DNA of 17,559 nucleotides, taken from the NCBI GenBank assembly GCA_026417715.1, contig JAOACU010000019.1, forward strand, positions 1 to 17,559, read 5' to 3'. The stretch's first letter is position 1, and each line of letters begins with the position of its first letter. The notes under the pieces were generated by a model that was not told where the DNA came from, ran no database searches, and worked only from the letters and a program-made list of their open reading frames with translations. This document shows, in pieces, positions 6,537-13,549 of this stretch. Origin of the DNA: Anaerolineae bacterium (lineage in GTDB: Bacteria > Chloroflexota > Anaerolineae > UBA4142). Both the position numbers and the translations under genes were made by a program.

Positions 6537-7511
6537 CTATTTCGCTCGCTTCATTCGCTCGGACAAGCCACCCAAGAAGAGGCGTCCAAAGGAATCAGAG
6601 ACTTGACTCATATCGGAGGCAGGGAGCGCGCCGCGATCGAGTTGACCACTTTGCCATTTGGCACGTTCGTCCGCGATCGTCTGGACGAGTGTGCCGAGCG
6701 CGTCGCTATTCTGCGTATCGAGCAAGGTGCGCAACTCGCGCAGTTTGACGATGCTGTGATCAATCCACCGCATCAAATCTTCGCGATGCGCGAGGAATTG
6801 CATCGGCGCGGCGTGCTTGTCGGTGGGCACCAAATCCATCGCGGCGCGAAATGTCGCGCTTGCGACTTTGCTGCGCTCGATCCAACCTTGTTCGCCGATG
6901 ATGCTCGCGGCATACGCGGTAGCCAGCAATGCAGGCAAGTGATGAACACCCGCCATCAATCCATCGTGCTCGGCGGCTTCGATAAAGTACGGTTTTGCGC
7001 CCAACACGTTCACAAAACCACTCATCACATCAATTGCCTGCGCGGAGGCAGAGACGGCTGGAATCAAACAGTAGGTCGCATCTTGAAACAGGGTCGCGTC
7101 TGCCGCGTCAATCCCTTGCCCACTGATTTCGCGTTTGGGGTTGATGATGGGATTGCCACCGACAAATTCGACGTTACGCGGCAACTCGCTTGCCCATTCC
7201 AAGACCGGCACTTTGGTCATCGCCGTATCGGTAATGAGTGTGCCCGGCGACAAATGTGGGCGCAGCGCGGTGAGCGTATCGCGAATGCCATCGAGCGGCA
7301 TTGCCAAGACGATTAAACTCGCGCCGTCACAAGCGCTGATGAGATTCCACTCGGTTTTGTCCACCGCGCCGCGTTTGACCGCGCGCCCAGCGACTCCGAG
7401 GTCCTTGTCGTGTCCAATCACCTCAAGATCGAGTTTCGATTTTTTGAGCGCGAGTCCAATCGAACCGCCAATCAGTCCAAGTCCGATGATTGAAATTCGT
7501 AATTTAGCCAT
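6537..7511 (-). CDS. TyrA-like (prephenate/arogenate dehydrogenase family) protein with altered active site
   Basis: 324 residues. The N-terminal NAD(P) Rossmann domain has GLGLIGGSIG (10-19) and an aspartate at 35 (GHD) that fits NAD rather than NADP. The C-terminal helical domain includes HHLPALLATA (190-199), the counterpart of the family SHLPH. Family members oxidatively decarboxylate prephenate or arogenate in tyrosine synthesis. Several expected catalytic positions differ here: DxxSxK reads DTAMTK (95-100), GGHPMAG reads GGNPIIN (118-124), and FRDTTR reads FRAAMD (221-226). These comparisons are from memory of the family. The start is ATG 7511, where the family-like MAKLRISIIG begins. 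The open frame continues upstream only through repeat DNA with no ribosome-binding site. No clear Shine-Dalgarno sequence precedes 7511. No aroA, aroF or pheA neighbour is present, so a different 2-hydroxyacid-like substrate is possible. Confidence 0.85.
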   Translation of the reverse strand: MAKLRISIIGLGLIGGSIGLALKKSKLDLEVIGHDKDLGVAGRAVKRGAVDKTEWNLISACDGASLIVLAMPLDGIRDTLTALRPHLSPGTLITDTAMTKVPVLEWASELPRNVEFVGGNPIINPKREISGQGIDAADATLFQDATYCLIPAVSASAQAIDVMSGFVNVLGAKPYFIEAAEHDGLMAGVHHLPALLATAYAASIIGEQGWIERSKVASATFRAAMDLVPTDKHAAPMQFLAHREDLMRWIDHSIVKLRELRTLLDTQNSDALGTLVQTIADERAKWQSGQLDRGALPASDMSQVSDSFGRLFLGGLSERMKRAK

Positions 7512-7513
7512 AG

Positions 7514-7682
7514 GTGATACGTGAGGCGTGAGGCGTGAGACGTGAGACGTGAAGCGTGAGGCGTGAGACGTGATACGCAATACGTGATACGTAATATTGA
7601 ACGTATTGCGTATTGCGTATTGTGTGATAAAGGACGAAGGACACATTATTCGTTCTTCGTCCTTCGTCCTTCGTCTTTCGTC
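7514..7682. repeat. Heptamer arrays filling the whole gap between two genes
   Basis: Exact 7-base phasing: GTGATAC/GTGAGGC/GTGAGAC/GTGAAGC words for eleven units (7514-7590), a break, GTATTGC words (7603-7623) that complement the GCAATAC unit at 7577-7583, then GACGAAG units and their complement GTCCTTC/GTCTTTC (7633-7682). Two nested inverted sets are therefore present. The element reaches to 2 bases before the TyrA-like start codon and directly abuts the lipoprotein stop. There are no unique spacers, so this is not CRISPR. Confidence 0.9.
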
Positions 7683-9056
7683 TTAACGCCAGCCGCCCGG
7701 CACAAATCCTTGCTTGTCGAACTTGTCGGTCAACAACCGAACGTTGCCGCCGTTCTTGTCCATCACCCAGATATCCATTCGTCCACCACGATTGGACATA
7801 AACGCGATCCAGTTGCCATCGGGTGACCAGGTGGGACTAAAGTTGTGCGCGGTGCTCGTCAGTTTGCGCGGCGCACTGCCATCGAACGCGTTGGCAACCA
7901 TAATCTGATATGTGCCATCCGCTTGCTTGGAAGCATACGCGTACGTCTTGCCGTCAGGATGCCACGCGGGCGACATATTTTCGCGTTTGTCATTCGTCAG
8001 TTGCATCGGGCCGCTACCATCGCTGTTGAGTCGCCAAATCTCAAAGTGCCCGGTGAGATTCGAGACGAACAAGAGGTGCGTCTTGCCCCAAGCCACACCG
8101 CGAAACACTTCGCCCGCGCGCTTTTGCAGATCGTCGGGATGCGAGGGGAAGAGACGTTTGGGCGTGCCACCATTTGCCGAAACAGTGTAAATGAACTGCA
8201 TTCCATAGTCCACGCCGGCTTTGTCCAGCCCAATGTAGGCAAGCGTCGAACCATCGGGCGAGAACGTTGGGCTGATGATACCTTGATGGCTTGCCACATT
8301 CACCGGGTCTTCACCTTTGATATTGGTCACACGCAGTTTGTTGACTTTGTTTCCAACATCAAAGACAAACGCCGCGCGTGGACTGTTGGGGGCCATCGCA
8401 AACGGGGGCATATTGGTATTGTTGACCACATCGAAAGGTTGCAGACCCAACAAACGACTTTCGCTGTAACTGCGCGGTTCGATGTTCAGGTTATAGAGGA
8501 CGTACGAATTTTGACCAGGATCGAACGCCACAAAACCGAGCGTGCCGCGCGGAGGCGGGAACGCCTGCGTCGGTGTTGCTGCCGGTGGCTTGGTCGCAGC
8601 GGCGGCACCGCGCGTCGGGGTTGGTGGTGGCGCAACAGCCACCACAGGTAACTTGTCAATCGAACCAGTAATCGTCACAAATTCACCGGGTACCCACGCC
8701 GGATTGGCAGGATCGGGAAAGGCGATTTGGAACCATTTGCCATCTTCGCTTTTGCCAATCACCACCACACTTGTGCCTGCGGGAATTCTGCCAGAAATCG
8801 CGAATTGCGTGCTGGGTCCCTGGCGCACATTGACCTGTTGTTTGGCAGTTGCCTGAGGTGGCACTGGTGTCGGTGTTGGAGGCACCGGCGTCGGTGTGGG
8901 TGGCACTGGAGTGGGCGTCGGTGGTACCGGCGTCGGGGTAAATGTTGGCGGCGGCAAAGTCGGTTTGGGTGTGGGTGTCGGTGCCGTGCCGCACGCGCTC
9001 AATGCCAAGACAATGAGCAACCCCAGTGCAACTCCAAACACATGTCGCATTTTCAT
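7683..9056 (-). CDS. Lipoprotein with SH3b domain and TolB-like beta-propeller
   Basis: 457 residues. A signal peptide ends in the lipobox LSAC with the lipidated cysteine at residue 22, so the protein should be anchored on the outer face of the membrane. A long TPTPxPP linker with repeated PPTPTPV units follows (about 25-68), then an SH3b domain (about 70-130: VNVRQGPSTQFAISGRIPAG ... WFQIAF ... AWVPGEFV), a second low-complexity linker, and a C-terminal six-bladed-type propeller with PD40/TolB signatures: ISPTFSPDGSTLAYIG, MSPAWHPDGKTYAYAS, FSPTWSPDGNWIAFMSNRGG with MDIWVMDKNGG. It probably binds wall or surface ligands; no enzyme motif is seen. Start ATG 9056 is set by AGGAGG 9 bases upstream; a longer frame begins at 9116 but would bury the signal peptide. 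It follows the M50 protease by 40 bases, probably in the same transcript. Confidence 0.92.
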   Translation of the reverse strand: MKMRHVFGVALGLLIVLALSACGTAPTPTPKPTLPPPTFTPTPVPPTPTPVPPTPTPVPPTPTPVPPQATAKQQVNVRQGPSTQFAISGRIPAGTSVVVIGKSEDGKWFQIAFPDPANPAWVPGEFVTITGSIDKLPVVAVAPPPTPTRGAAAATKPPAATPTQAFPPPRGTLGFVAFDPGQNSYVLYNLNIEPRSYSESRLLGLQPFDVVNNTNMPPFAMAPNSPRAAFVFDVGNKVNKLRVTNIKGEDPVNVASHQGIISPTFSPDGSTLAYIGLDKAGVDYGMQFIYTVSANGGTPKRLFPSHPDDLQKRAGEVFRGVAWGKTHLLFVSNLTGHFEIWRLNSDGSGPMQLTNDKRENMSPAWHPDGKTYAYASKQADGTYQIMVANAFDGSAPRKLTSTAHNFSPTWSPDGNWIAFMSNRGGRMDIWVMDKNGGNVRLLTDKFDKQGFVPGGWR

Positions 9057-9096
9057 AACGATAAACCTCCTGATTTTTGTCGGGCACGCCATCGTG

Positions 9097-9759
9097 CTAT
9101 AGTCCAAAACCAACAAGGATATACATCAAAGCATTGACAGGGAAATATAAAATCGGCGCAATCAAACTACCGCCAAAGAAAAGTAACAAGAGTAGGATGA
9201 AGAATCCGTACGGACGTGTCGTCTCCAAGAGATCCGCCAGTTCAAGAGGCAACAACCCTTGCAAGATGGTAAATCCATCGAGGGGAGAAACAGGAATAAG
9301 GTTGAAAAAACTCAAAACGAGATTATAGTAGATAAAGAAGATGAGAAAGTAAAAGAGCACACCAATCCAATCCCCCGATACTTGTACCACGTCCATACCG
9401 ACCAAGAGCACGCGCACTACGATTGCTATGACGGTTGCCAGCACAATGTTGGATAGCGGTCCTGCAGCGGCAACAATCGCTGGACCGACGCGCGCGCTGG
9501 CGCGCAGAGCATAGGGATTGTATTGCACGGCTTTGCCCCAGCCGAATCCACCCACCAGAAACATCAATGACCCGACGGGATCGAGATGCGCGAGCGGTGA
9601 AAGCGACAAACGCCCCTGCCGACGCGGCAACGAATCGCCGAGCCAAACAGCGGCGGCGGCGTGCGCAAATTCGTGGACGGTGATGCCCGCGACCAAAGCC
9701 ACAAGCAAGGCAACCAATTCGATCGGTTCTATGCGTCCTGTTAAAATTCGATACAGCAT
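9097..9759 (-). CDS. Site-2 protease family (M50) membrane metalloprotease
   Basis: 220 residues, a compact M50/S2P-like intramembrane zinc protease of the short, PDZ-less type. The first membrane helix carries VHEFAH (residues 29-33 HEFAH, the HEXXH zinc site). The distal zinc aspartate is in FNLIPVSPLDGF (about residues 160-171, the NPDG-like motif). A GWGKAVQYNPYAL surface loop and AAGPLSNIVLA helix are typical of the family. About six hydrophobic segments are visible. The substrate is unknown. Start ATG 9759 has GAGG 7 bases before it. A promoter is seen at 9909-9882, leaving a leader of about 115 bases with two hairpins. The downstream lipoprotein (40-base gap) may be a substrate or partner, but nothing here proves it. 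Confidence 0.93.
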   Translation of the reverse strand: MLYRILTGRIEPIELVALLVALVAGITVHEFAHAAAAVWLGDSLPRRQGRLSLSPLAHLDPVGSLMFLVGGFGWGKAVQYNPYALRASARVGPAIVAAAGPLSNIVLATVIAIVVRVLLVGMDVVQVSGDWIGVLFYFLIFFIYYNLVLSFFNLIPVSPLDGFTILQGLLPLELADLLETTRPYGFFILLLLLFFGGSLIAPILYFPVNALMYILVGFGL

Positions 9760-9787
9760 TGAGATTCCTCACTGAGGTTACGCAGGG

Positions 9788-9815
9788 GTAGGACAAGTCT
9801 GCAAACTTGTCCTAC
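9788..9815. repeat. Perfect 11-bp inverted repeat, copy 1 of a dispersed palindrome
   Basis: GTAGGACAAGT (9788-9798), loop CTGCAA, and its exact complement (9805-9815). A degenerate second copy lies at 16245-16271. Here it would form a hairpin in the 5' leader of the M50 protease mRNA, 28 bases before the start codon. Confidence 0.8.
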
Positions 9816-9834
9816 ATTGCAAGTTCCTCCAAAA

Positions 9835-9856
9835 GACCCGCCAGCAATCGCTGGTC
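9835..9856 (-). repeat. Hairpin CCAGC/GCTGG in the M50 leader
   Basis: GACCAGC, loop GATT, GCTGG, then CGGGTC on the minus strand, a bulged stem followed by TTTTGG. It sits about 20 bases into the predicted M50 leader transcript and looks like a weak terminator or attenuator. It resembles the CCGCTGG stem of the 2996-3026 terminator, so a dispersed repeat is the other reading. Confidence 0.5.
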
Positions 9857-9881
9857 TAGGATCGTTACAGTCAACAAGTGC

Positions 9882-9909
9882 ATTATACCACAAAATAATG
9901 AAATGTCTA
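9882..9909 (-). promoter_or_regulatory. Promoter of the M50 protease / lipoprotein transcript
   Basis: On the minus strand TAGACA (9909-9904), 16-base spacer, TATAAT (9887-9882, perfect). The predicted start is near 9875, about 115 bases before the M50 ATG. It is the only clear sigma-70 site for the minus-strand run that ends at 4801. Confidence 0.65.
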
Positions 9910-9955
9910 AGCAGTGGTTCTGGCAAGACTAGGGCTTTGTCCAAGTCGCGTTACC

Positions 9956-9994
9956 CTGTCATTCTGAGCGACCGAAGGGAGCGAAGAATCTCTC
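9956..9994. repeat. Dispersed ATTCTGAGCG...GCGAAGAATCT repeat
   Basis: The sequence around 9958-9992 (GTCATTCTGAGCG, a short centre, then GGAGCGAAGAATCT) matches from memory a repeat scattered through many bacterial genomes, Chloroflexota among them. Its ends are partly complementary (AGATTCTTCGC against GCGAAGAATCT). A short related piece, CGTCATTCCGACG, is seen at 11229-11241. This 455-base gap (9760-10214) otherwise holds two back-to-back promoters, two hairpins and a heptamer array; I see no gene in it. Confidence 0.6.
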
Positions 9995-10019
9995 AAACCA
10001 CTAGTTCGTACAGCACCTT

Positions 10020-10048
10020 TTGCCATTTTAATCGAGTTATGCTAGAAT
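10020..10048 (+). promoter_or_regulatory. Promoter of secF
   Basis: TTGCCA (10020-10025), 17-base spacer ending in TATGC (extended -10), TAGAAT (10043-10048). Predicted start near 10055. It lies before the heptamer array, so the array would be transcribed as the secF leader. Confidence 0.65.
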
Positions 10049-10063
10049 GCCGATGAAATAGGT

Positions 10064-10202
10064 ATTGGAGATTGGCGATTTGACATTGGAGATTGGAGAT
10101 TAGAGATTGGAGATTGATACGAACCTCTACTCTCCAATCTCTACTCTCTACTCTCCAATCTCTACTCTCTAATCTCTAATCTCTACTCTCTAATCTCTAA
10201 AA
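10064..10202. repeat. Heptamer array with inverted halves in the secF leader
   Basis: Seven units of ATTGGAG type (10064-10112), a short turn, then ten units of TCTACTC/TCCAATC/TCTAATC type (10126-10195), all in strict 7-base phase. CTCCAAT and ATTGGAG are complementary, so the transcript can fold into a long hairpin that ends only a few bases before the secF Shine-Dalgarno sequence (10206-10210). Confidence 0.9.
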
Positions 10203-10214
10203 CTCGGAGGACGC

Positions 10215-11168
10215 GTGCTCAACATCGTTGGAAAACGCTATCTGTACTTTGCCATCTCGCTACTAGTCATCATTCCCGGTTTGATTGCCATCGGCATCAC
10301 TTGGGCACAGACAGGACAGCCGTTTCGGTTAGCGATTGATTTCACAGGCGGTACTTTGCTCGAACTAAAATTCGCCCAGCCGCAGACATTTCAAACGGAT
10401 GAGGTGGTTAGAATCTTTGGTCAATTCGGCTTGGGCGCAAACGAAGTCAGCGTCCAACCTTCGGGTAACGATACACTAATCATTCGCACCAAAGCGATTG
10501 ACACCGAAACTAAATTACGCGCTTACGAATCGCTCCGCGCGCGCTTTGGCACTTTTACTGAGCAACGCGCCGAATCGGTGGGACCGGCGGTGGGCTCCGA
10601 AGTCGCCCAGCGCGCAGCAATCGAAGTGATGTTGGCAACTATCGCGATTCTGCTCTATATCACGTGGGCATTTCGCCGCGTGCCGCGACCGTTCCGCTAT
10701 GGTGTCTGCGCAATCATCGCTCTGATCCACGATACGTTGGTGGTGGTCGGTGTCGTCGCCATCTTTGGTCTACTGTTCGGTTGGGAAATGGACGCGCTGT
10801 TCCTCACCGCGCTGTTGACCGTCATCGGCTTTTCTGTGCACGATACCATCGTGGTATTTGATCGCATTCGCGAAAATCTTTCGCGCTTTCGCGGCATTCC
10901 GTTTGAAGACGTGGTCAATCACAGCATCCTGCAAACACTCGACCGTTCGATCAACACCGTCTTGACGACCTTGTTTGTGTTGGCGGCATTGATTCTTTTC
11001 GGCGGTATCACGATTCGACAGTTCGCCATCACGCTGTTCATCGGTATCTTTAGCGGGATGTACTCTTCGATCTTCAACGCGGCGCCGTTGTTGGTTGTCT
11101 GGGAATACGACGAGATTGGCAAATTCTTCCGCCGCCTGTTTGGCAGACAAAAACCTGCAACCGCCTGA
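10215..11168 (+). CDS. secF: Protein translocase subunit SecF
   Basis: 317 residues, the usual SecF length, with six predicted membrane helices. With SecD, SecF uses the proton gradient to help pull exported proteins through SecYEG. Seen: first helix (about 9-30), IDFTGGTLLEL (41-51, the FTGG signature), a periplasmic P1 region to about 120, SVGPAVGSEVAQRA (121-134), the VHDTIVVFDRIREN block (208-221), and LQTLDRSINTVLTTLFVLAALILFGG thereafter. Start is GTG 10215 with CGGAGG ending 4 bases before it; no in-frame ATG is near. secD normally lies directly upstream; here that place holds repeats and an oppositely transcribed protease gene. A strong terminator follows 5 bases after the stop, so secF appears monocistronic. 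Confidence 0.96.
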   Translation: MLNIVGKRYLYFAISLLVIIPGLIAIGITWAQTGQPFRLAIDFTGGTLLELKFAQPQTFQTDEVVRIFGQFGLGANEVSVQPSGNDTLIIRTKAIDTETKLRAYESLRARFGTFTEQRAESVGPAVGSEVAQRAAIEVMLATIAILLYITWAFRRVPRPFRYGVCAIIALIHDTLVVVGVVAIFGLLFGWEMDALFLTALLTVIGFSVHDTIVVFDRIRENLSRFRGIPFEDVVNHSILQTLDRSINTVLTTLFVLAALILFGGITIRQFAITLFIGIFSGMYSSIFNAAPLLVVWEYDEIGKFFRRLFGRQKPATA

Positions 11169-11173
11169 AAGCC

Positions 11174-11205
11174 CAAGCCGCTCTCCACGAGAGCGGCTTG
11201 TTTGT
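11174..11205 (+). terminator. Rho-independent terminator after secF
   Basis: Perfect 12-bp stem CAAGCCGCTCTC (11174-11185), loop CAC, complement (11189-11200), followed by TTTGTT. It starts 5 bases after the secF stop. Confidence 0.9.
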
Positions 11206-11280
11206 TGAACCGACCAATCCCCTCCTAGCGTCATTCCGACGCCGTACGCGCGGTAGCCCAAATTGCATCACACATACCTC

Positions 11281-11309
11281 TTGCTTTTCCCGACATTGCA
11301 TCGTATAAT
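11281..11309 (+). promoter_or_regulatory. Promoter of the toxin-antitoxin pair
   Basis: TTGCTT (11281-11286), 17-base spacer, TATAAT (11304-11309, perfect). The start would be near 11316, leaving a leader of about 79 bases before the antitoxin. Autoregulation by the antitoxin, common in such pairs, would act here, but I see no clear operator. Confidence 0.7.
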
Positions 11310-11394
11310 CGGATTGCCGATTCAAGCGGCAGCCGAAAATCAGTGGGGTGCACAGTGCTCTCTCGATGTTCGTTAACACGCGGAGGTGAAAAAC

Positions 11395-11661
11395 GTGGAA
11401 GCCCTGCGGATTGACATACCTGAAGAAATTCGACAGATGTTGAATCGTACCCCAGCCGAGATGGGACGTGATCTACGTCTCTATGCTGCGCTGATGTTGT
11501 TTCGTTTGGGCAAGTTATCTTCAGGTGCGGCGGCAATGTTGGCAGGTGTACCGCGGGTGCTGTTTCTCGATTTATGTGCCGAGTACGATATCCCCATTTC
11601 ACAAATCACTCCTGACGCCTTGCGGCGCGAGGTCACTGATGAATCAACGTCCTCTGGTTAG
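11395..11661 (+). CDS. UPF0175-family antitoxin-like protein
   Basis: 88 residues from GTG 11395. An earlier in-frame GTG at 11386 overlaps the GGAGG (11382-11386), so it cannot use it; 11395 lies 8 bases after it and is chosen. The protein has the UPF0175 layout: a strand-like ALRIDIPEEIRQML start, a helical EMGRDLRLYAALMLFRLGKLSSGAAAMLAGVPRVLFLDLCAEYDI core containing a helix-turn-helix-like segment (GKLSSGAAAMLAGVPRVLF), and a tail. Family members are DNA-binding antitoxins that sit just before DUF3368 PIN-like toxins, exactly as here. The gene overlaps the toxin gene by 23 bases. Confidence 0.9.
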   Translation: MEALRIDIPEEIRQMLNRTPAEMGRDLRLYAALMLFRLGKLSSGAAAMLAGVPRVLFLDLCAEYDIPISQITPDALRREVTDESTSSG

Positions 11662-12133
11662 CAATACCACGCTCTTGCTCTATCTGGGACGAATCGGATA
11701 CGCTGATCTGTTAGCCGATCTGTTTGCACCTGTCTACCTCCCAGAACAAGTAGCGTTGGAACTTGAGACAGGACGTTTACTTCGCCCAGATACGCTCAAT
11801 CCACGTATGCTGAAATGGGTATCTATCGTCGCAGTTCCTGAAGAAGAGATTGCGCGTTTGCCACCCAACCGACTAGGCATTGGTGAACAATCGGTCATTG
11901 CGTATGCCTTAGCGCACGAAAAATTGATGGTGGGATTGGACGACGCTAGAGCGCGTCAATTCGCCGAAGAAGCAGGCTTGCGCGTCATCGGTACAATCGG
12001 GGTATTGTTGTTGGCAAAACGCACAGGCTTGATTGCCGCCGTTCAACCTCTCTTGGACGCGGTGCAAGCGCAAGGATTTCGGGTGAGTAGTGAACTCTAC
12101 CGCACGGCATTGCAGTTGGCGCACGAGGACTGA
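11639..12133 (+). CDS. DUF3368 PIN-like toxin
   Basis: 164 residues. The family is a PIN-domain-like putative ribonuclease toxin. Seen: VSNTTLLLYLGRIGYADLL at the N-terminus (DUF3368 replaces the usual first PIN aspartate region with S-N-T/S), LPEQVALEL (34-42), the acidic GIGEQSVIAYALA (about 80-92), and VGLDDARARQFAEEAGLRVIGTIGVLLLAKRTGLI (about 97-131) with two adjacent aspartates and the GT-GxLL-AK-xGLI signature. Start ATG 11639 has GAGG 6 bases before it, inside the antitoxin gene. The longer frame from 11525 only overlaps the antitoxin. The intact acidic residues suggest an active toxin that the overlapping antitoxin would neutralise. Confidence 0.92.
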   Translation: MNQRPLVSNTTLLLYLGRIGYADLLADLFAPVYLPEQVALELETGRLLRPDTLNPRMLKWVSIVAVPEEEIARLPPNRLGIGEQSVIAYALAHEKLMVGLDDARARQFAEEAGLRVIGTIGVLLLAKRTGLIAAVQPLLDAVQAQGFRVSSELYRTALQLAHED

Positions 12134-12136
12134 GCC

Positions 12137-12189
12137 GATTAGCGATTACCGATTTTTGATCTACAATTGTCCATCGAAAATCGAAAATC
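12137..12189. repeat. Heptamer array between toxin and nucleoside-kinase genes
   Basis: GATTAGC, GATTACC, GATTTTT, GATCTAC (12137-12164), then ATCGAAA, ATCGAAA, ATC (12173-12189), in 7-base steps. The second set is roughly complementary to the first. It fills the 69-base gap from 3 bases after the toxin stop to the Shine-Dalgarno sequence of the next gene. Confidence 0.75.
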
Positions 12190-12202
12190 AATGGAGGGCA
12201 CG

Positions 12203-13543
12203 ATGGGTCAAATCACGAGTGTCGTCAAACGCAACGGGGCGATTGTGCCCTACAATCGCGAACGCATCACGAATGCCATCTATCGCGCCGCCGTCGAAGT
12301 CGGCGGGCGCGATCGTTCGATTGCGGAACGCTTGAGCGAGCAAGTCGAGCGCCTACTCGAACAGCAAACGCCACCCGATCACATCCCCACCGTCGAAGAA
12401 ATCCAAGACCTCGTCGAAAAAGTGTTGATCGAGAATGGACACGCGCGCACGGCAAAGGCGTACATTCTCTATCGCGCGGAACGCGCGCGCTTGCGCCAAG
12501 AGCGGACAGGACAAGCCCCGCGCACATCGGAAAACATCCCTTGGGAAAAAATTTGGCGCGCGCTCGATTGGGCAGTCGAACGCGGCGTGCACACCGTCGC
12601 GGGCTTGAACGAACGTATCGCGCGCGGCGAGTTTCCACGCATCGTCCAAGAAGCCGAGGCGATGTACGACGAAGAAATCAAGAACGCGGTCGCGCGCATC
12701 CTCGAACGTCGCGCCGATCTCAAGATCGTTATCATCAGTGGACCCTCCTCATCGGGCAAGACCACCACGACAATCAAAATCGGCGAGCGACTCAGACGCG
12801 CGGGATTGGAACTTGTCGCGCTCAACGTGGACAATTACTTTTTCGATTTGGAACTGCATCCCAAAGATGAATTTGGTGATTACGATTTCGAGACCCCCCA
12901 AGCCCTTGACCTTGAACTCATCAATGCGCATCTCAAGCGACTCGTCGCCGGCGAAGAGGTGCTGATTCCGTTCTACGATATGAAGACCGGCAAACGCCAC
13001 TTGAATCGAACGCCGATGCAGGTCAAGCCGCACGAAATCATTTTGATTGACAGTTTGCACGGCTTGTATCCGGCAATGACGCGCGATGTGCCGAACGAAC
13101 GCAAGTTCAAACTGTACCTCGAACCGCTCTTGCAGATGAAAGGACCCGATGGCAAGTATGTGCGGTGGGCGGATTTGCGGATGATGCGCCGAATGTTGCG
13201 CGACGCGGTACATCGCGCGTACGACCCGCGCCGCACCTTGTTACATTGGCATTACGTTCGCAACAGCGAATTGCGCCACATCATCCCGCGCATCAATGAA
13301 GCCGATTTCATCGTCAACACGGGACTGGCATTCGAGTTGCCGATTTACCGTCCGCGCCTGCTCGATCAGTTCGCACAGTGGGAAAAAGAATTGGAAGGCG
13401 ATCCGTTGCGCGAGGATGCATACACGCGCGCCAAGCGCGTGCACGCGCTCTTGCGCGCGGTCACGCCGATTGAAGACGATTCACCTATCCCACCCGATTC
13501 GGTGTTGCGCGAGTTTATCGGCGGCAGTGTGTACGAGTACTGA
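12203..13543 (+). CDS. ATP-cone plus uridine-kinase-like nucleoside kinase
   Basis: 446 residues in three parts. Residues 1-100 are an ATP-cone: VVKRNGAIVPYNRERITNAIYRAA at the start and TVEEIQDLVEKVLIENGH-ARTAKAYILYRAERARLR at the end, the nucleotide-sensing domain best known from ribonucleotide reductases and NrdR. Residues 110-170 are a helical linker. Residues 173-446 are a P-loop kinase of the uridine kinase/phosphoribulokinase group: Walker A GPSSSGKTT (180-188), DNYFFD (210-215), DYDFETPQALDLELIN (227-242), IDSLHGLYP, and VRNSELRHIIPRINEADFIVNTGLAFELPI. Similar bacterial kinases usually carry a TGS/ThrRS-like domain in front; here an ATP-cone takes its place. It may phosphorylate a nucleoside under ATP/dATP control (inferred). 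ATG 12203 has GGAGG 5 bases upstream; an in-frame ATG at 12167 lies in repeat DNA. Confidence 0.9.
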   Translation: MGQITSVVKRNGAIVPYNRERITNAIYRAAVEVGGRDRSIAERLSEQVERLLEQQTPPDHIPTVEEIQDLVEKVLIENGHARTAKAYILYRAERARLRQERTGQAPRTSENIPWEKIWRALDWAVERGVHTVAGLNERIARGEFPRIVQEAEAMYDEEIKNAVARILERRADLKIVIISGPSSSGKTTTTIKIGERLRRAGLELVALNVDNYFFDLELHPKDEFGDYDFETPQALDLELINAHLKRLVAGEEVLIPFYDMKTGKRHLNRTPMQVKPHEIILIDSLHGLYPAMTRDVPNERKFKLYLEPLLQMKGPDGKYVRWADLRMMRRMLRDAVHRAYDPRRTLLHWHYVRNSELRHIIPRINEADFIVNTGLAFELPIYRPRLLDQFAQWEKELEGDPLREDAYTRAKRVHALLRAVTPIEDDSPIPPDSVLREFIGGSVYEY

Positions 13544-13549
13544 CGGAGG

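Noticed and set aside
6348..7316. 322-codon plus-strand open frame
   Set aside because: It lies entirely across the glycosyltransferase and TyrA-like genes on the minus strand, has no ribosome-binding site and no protein-like domains. It is a shadow of GC-rich coding on the other strand.
7512..7646. N-terminal extension of the TyrA-like protein (45 residues)
   Set aside because: The extra residues are translated heptamer repeats (SHASRFTSHVSR style) and the family-like start is the ATG at 7511.
7514..7682. CRISPR array
   Set aside because: Units are 7 bases with no unique spacers, and no cas genes are near.
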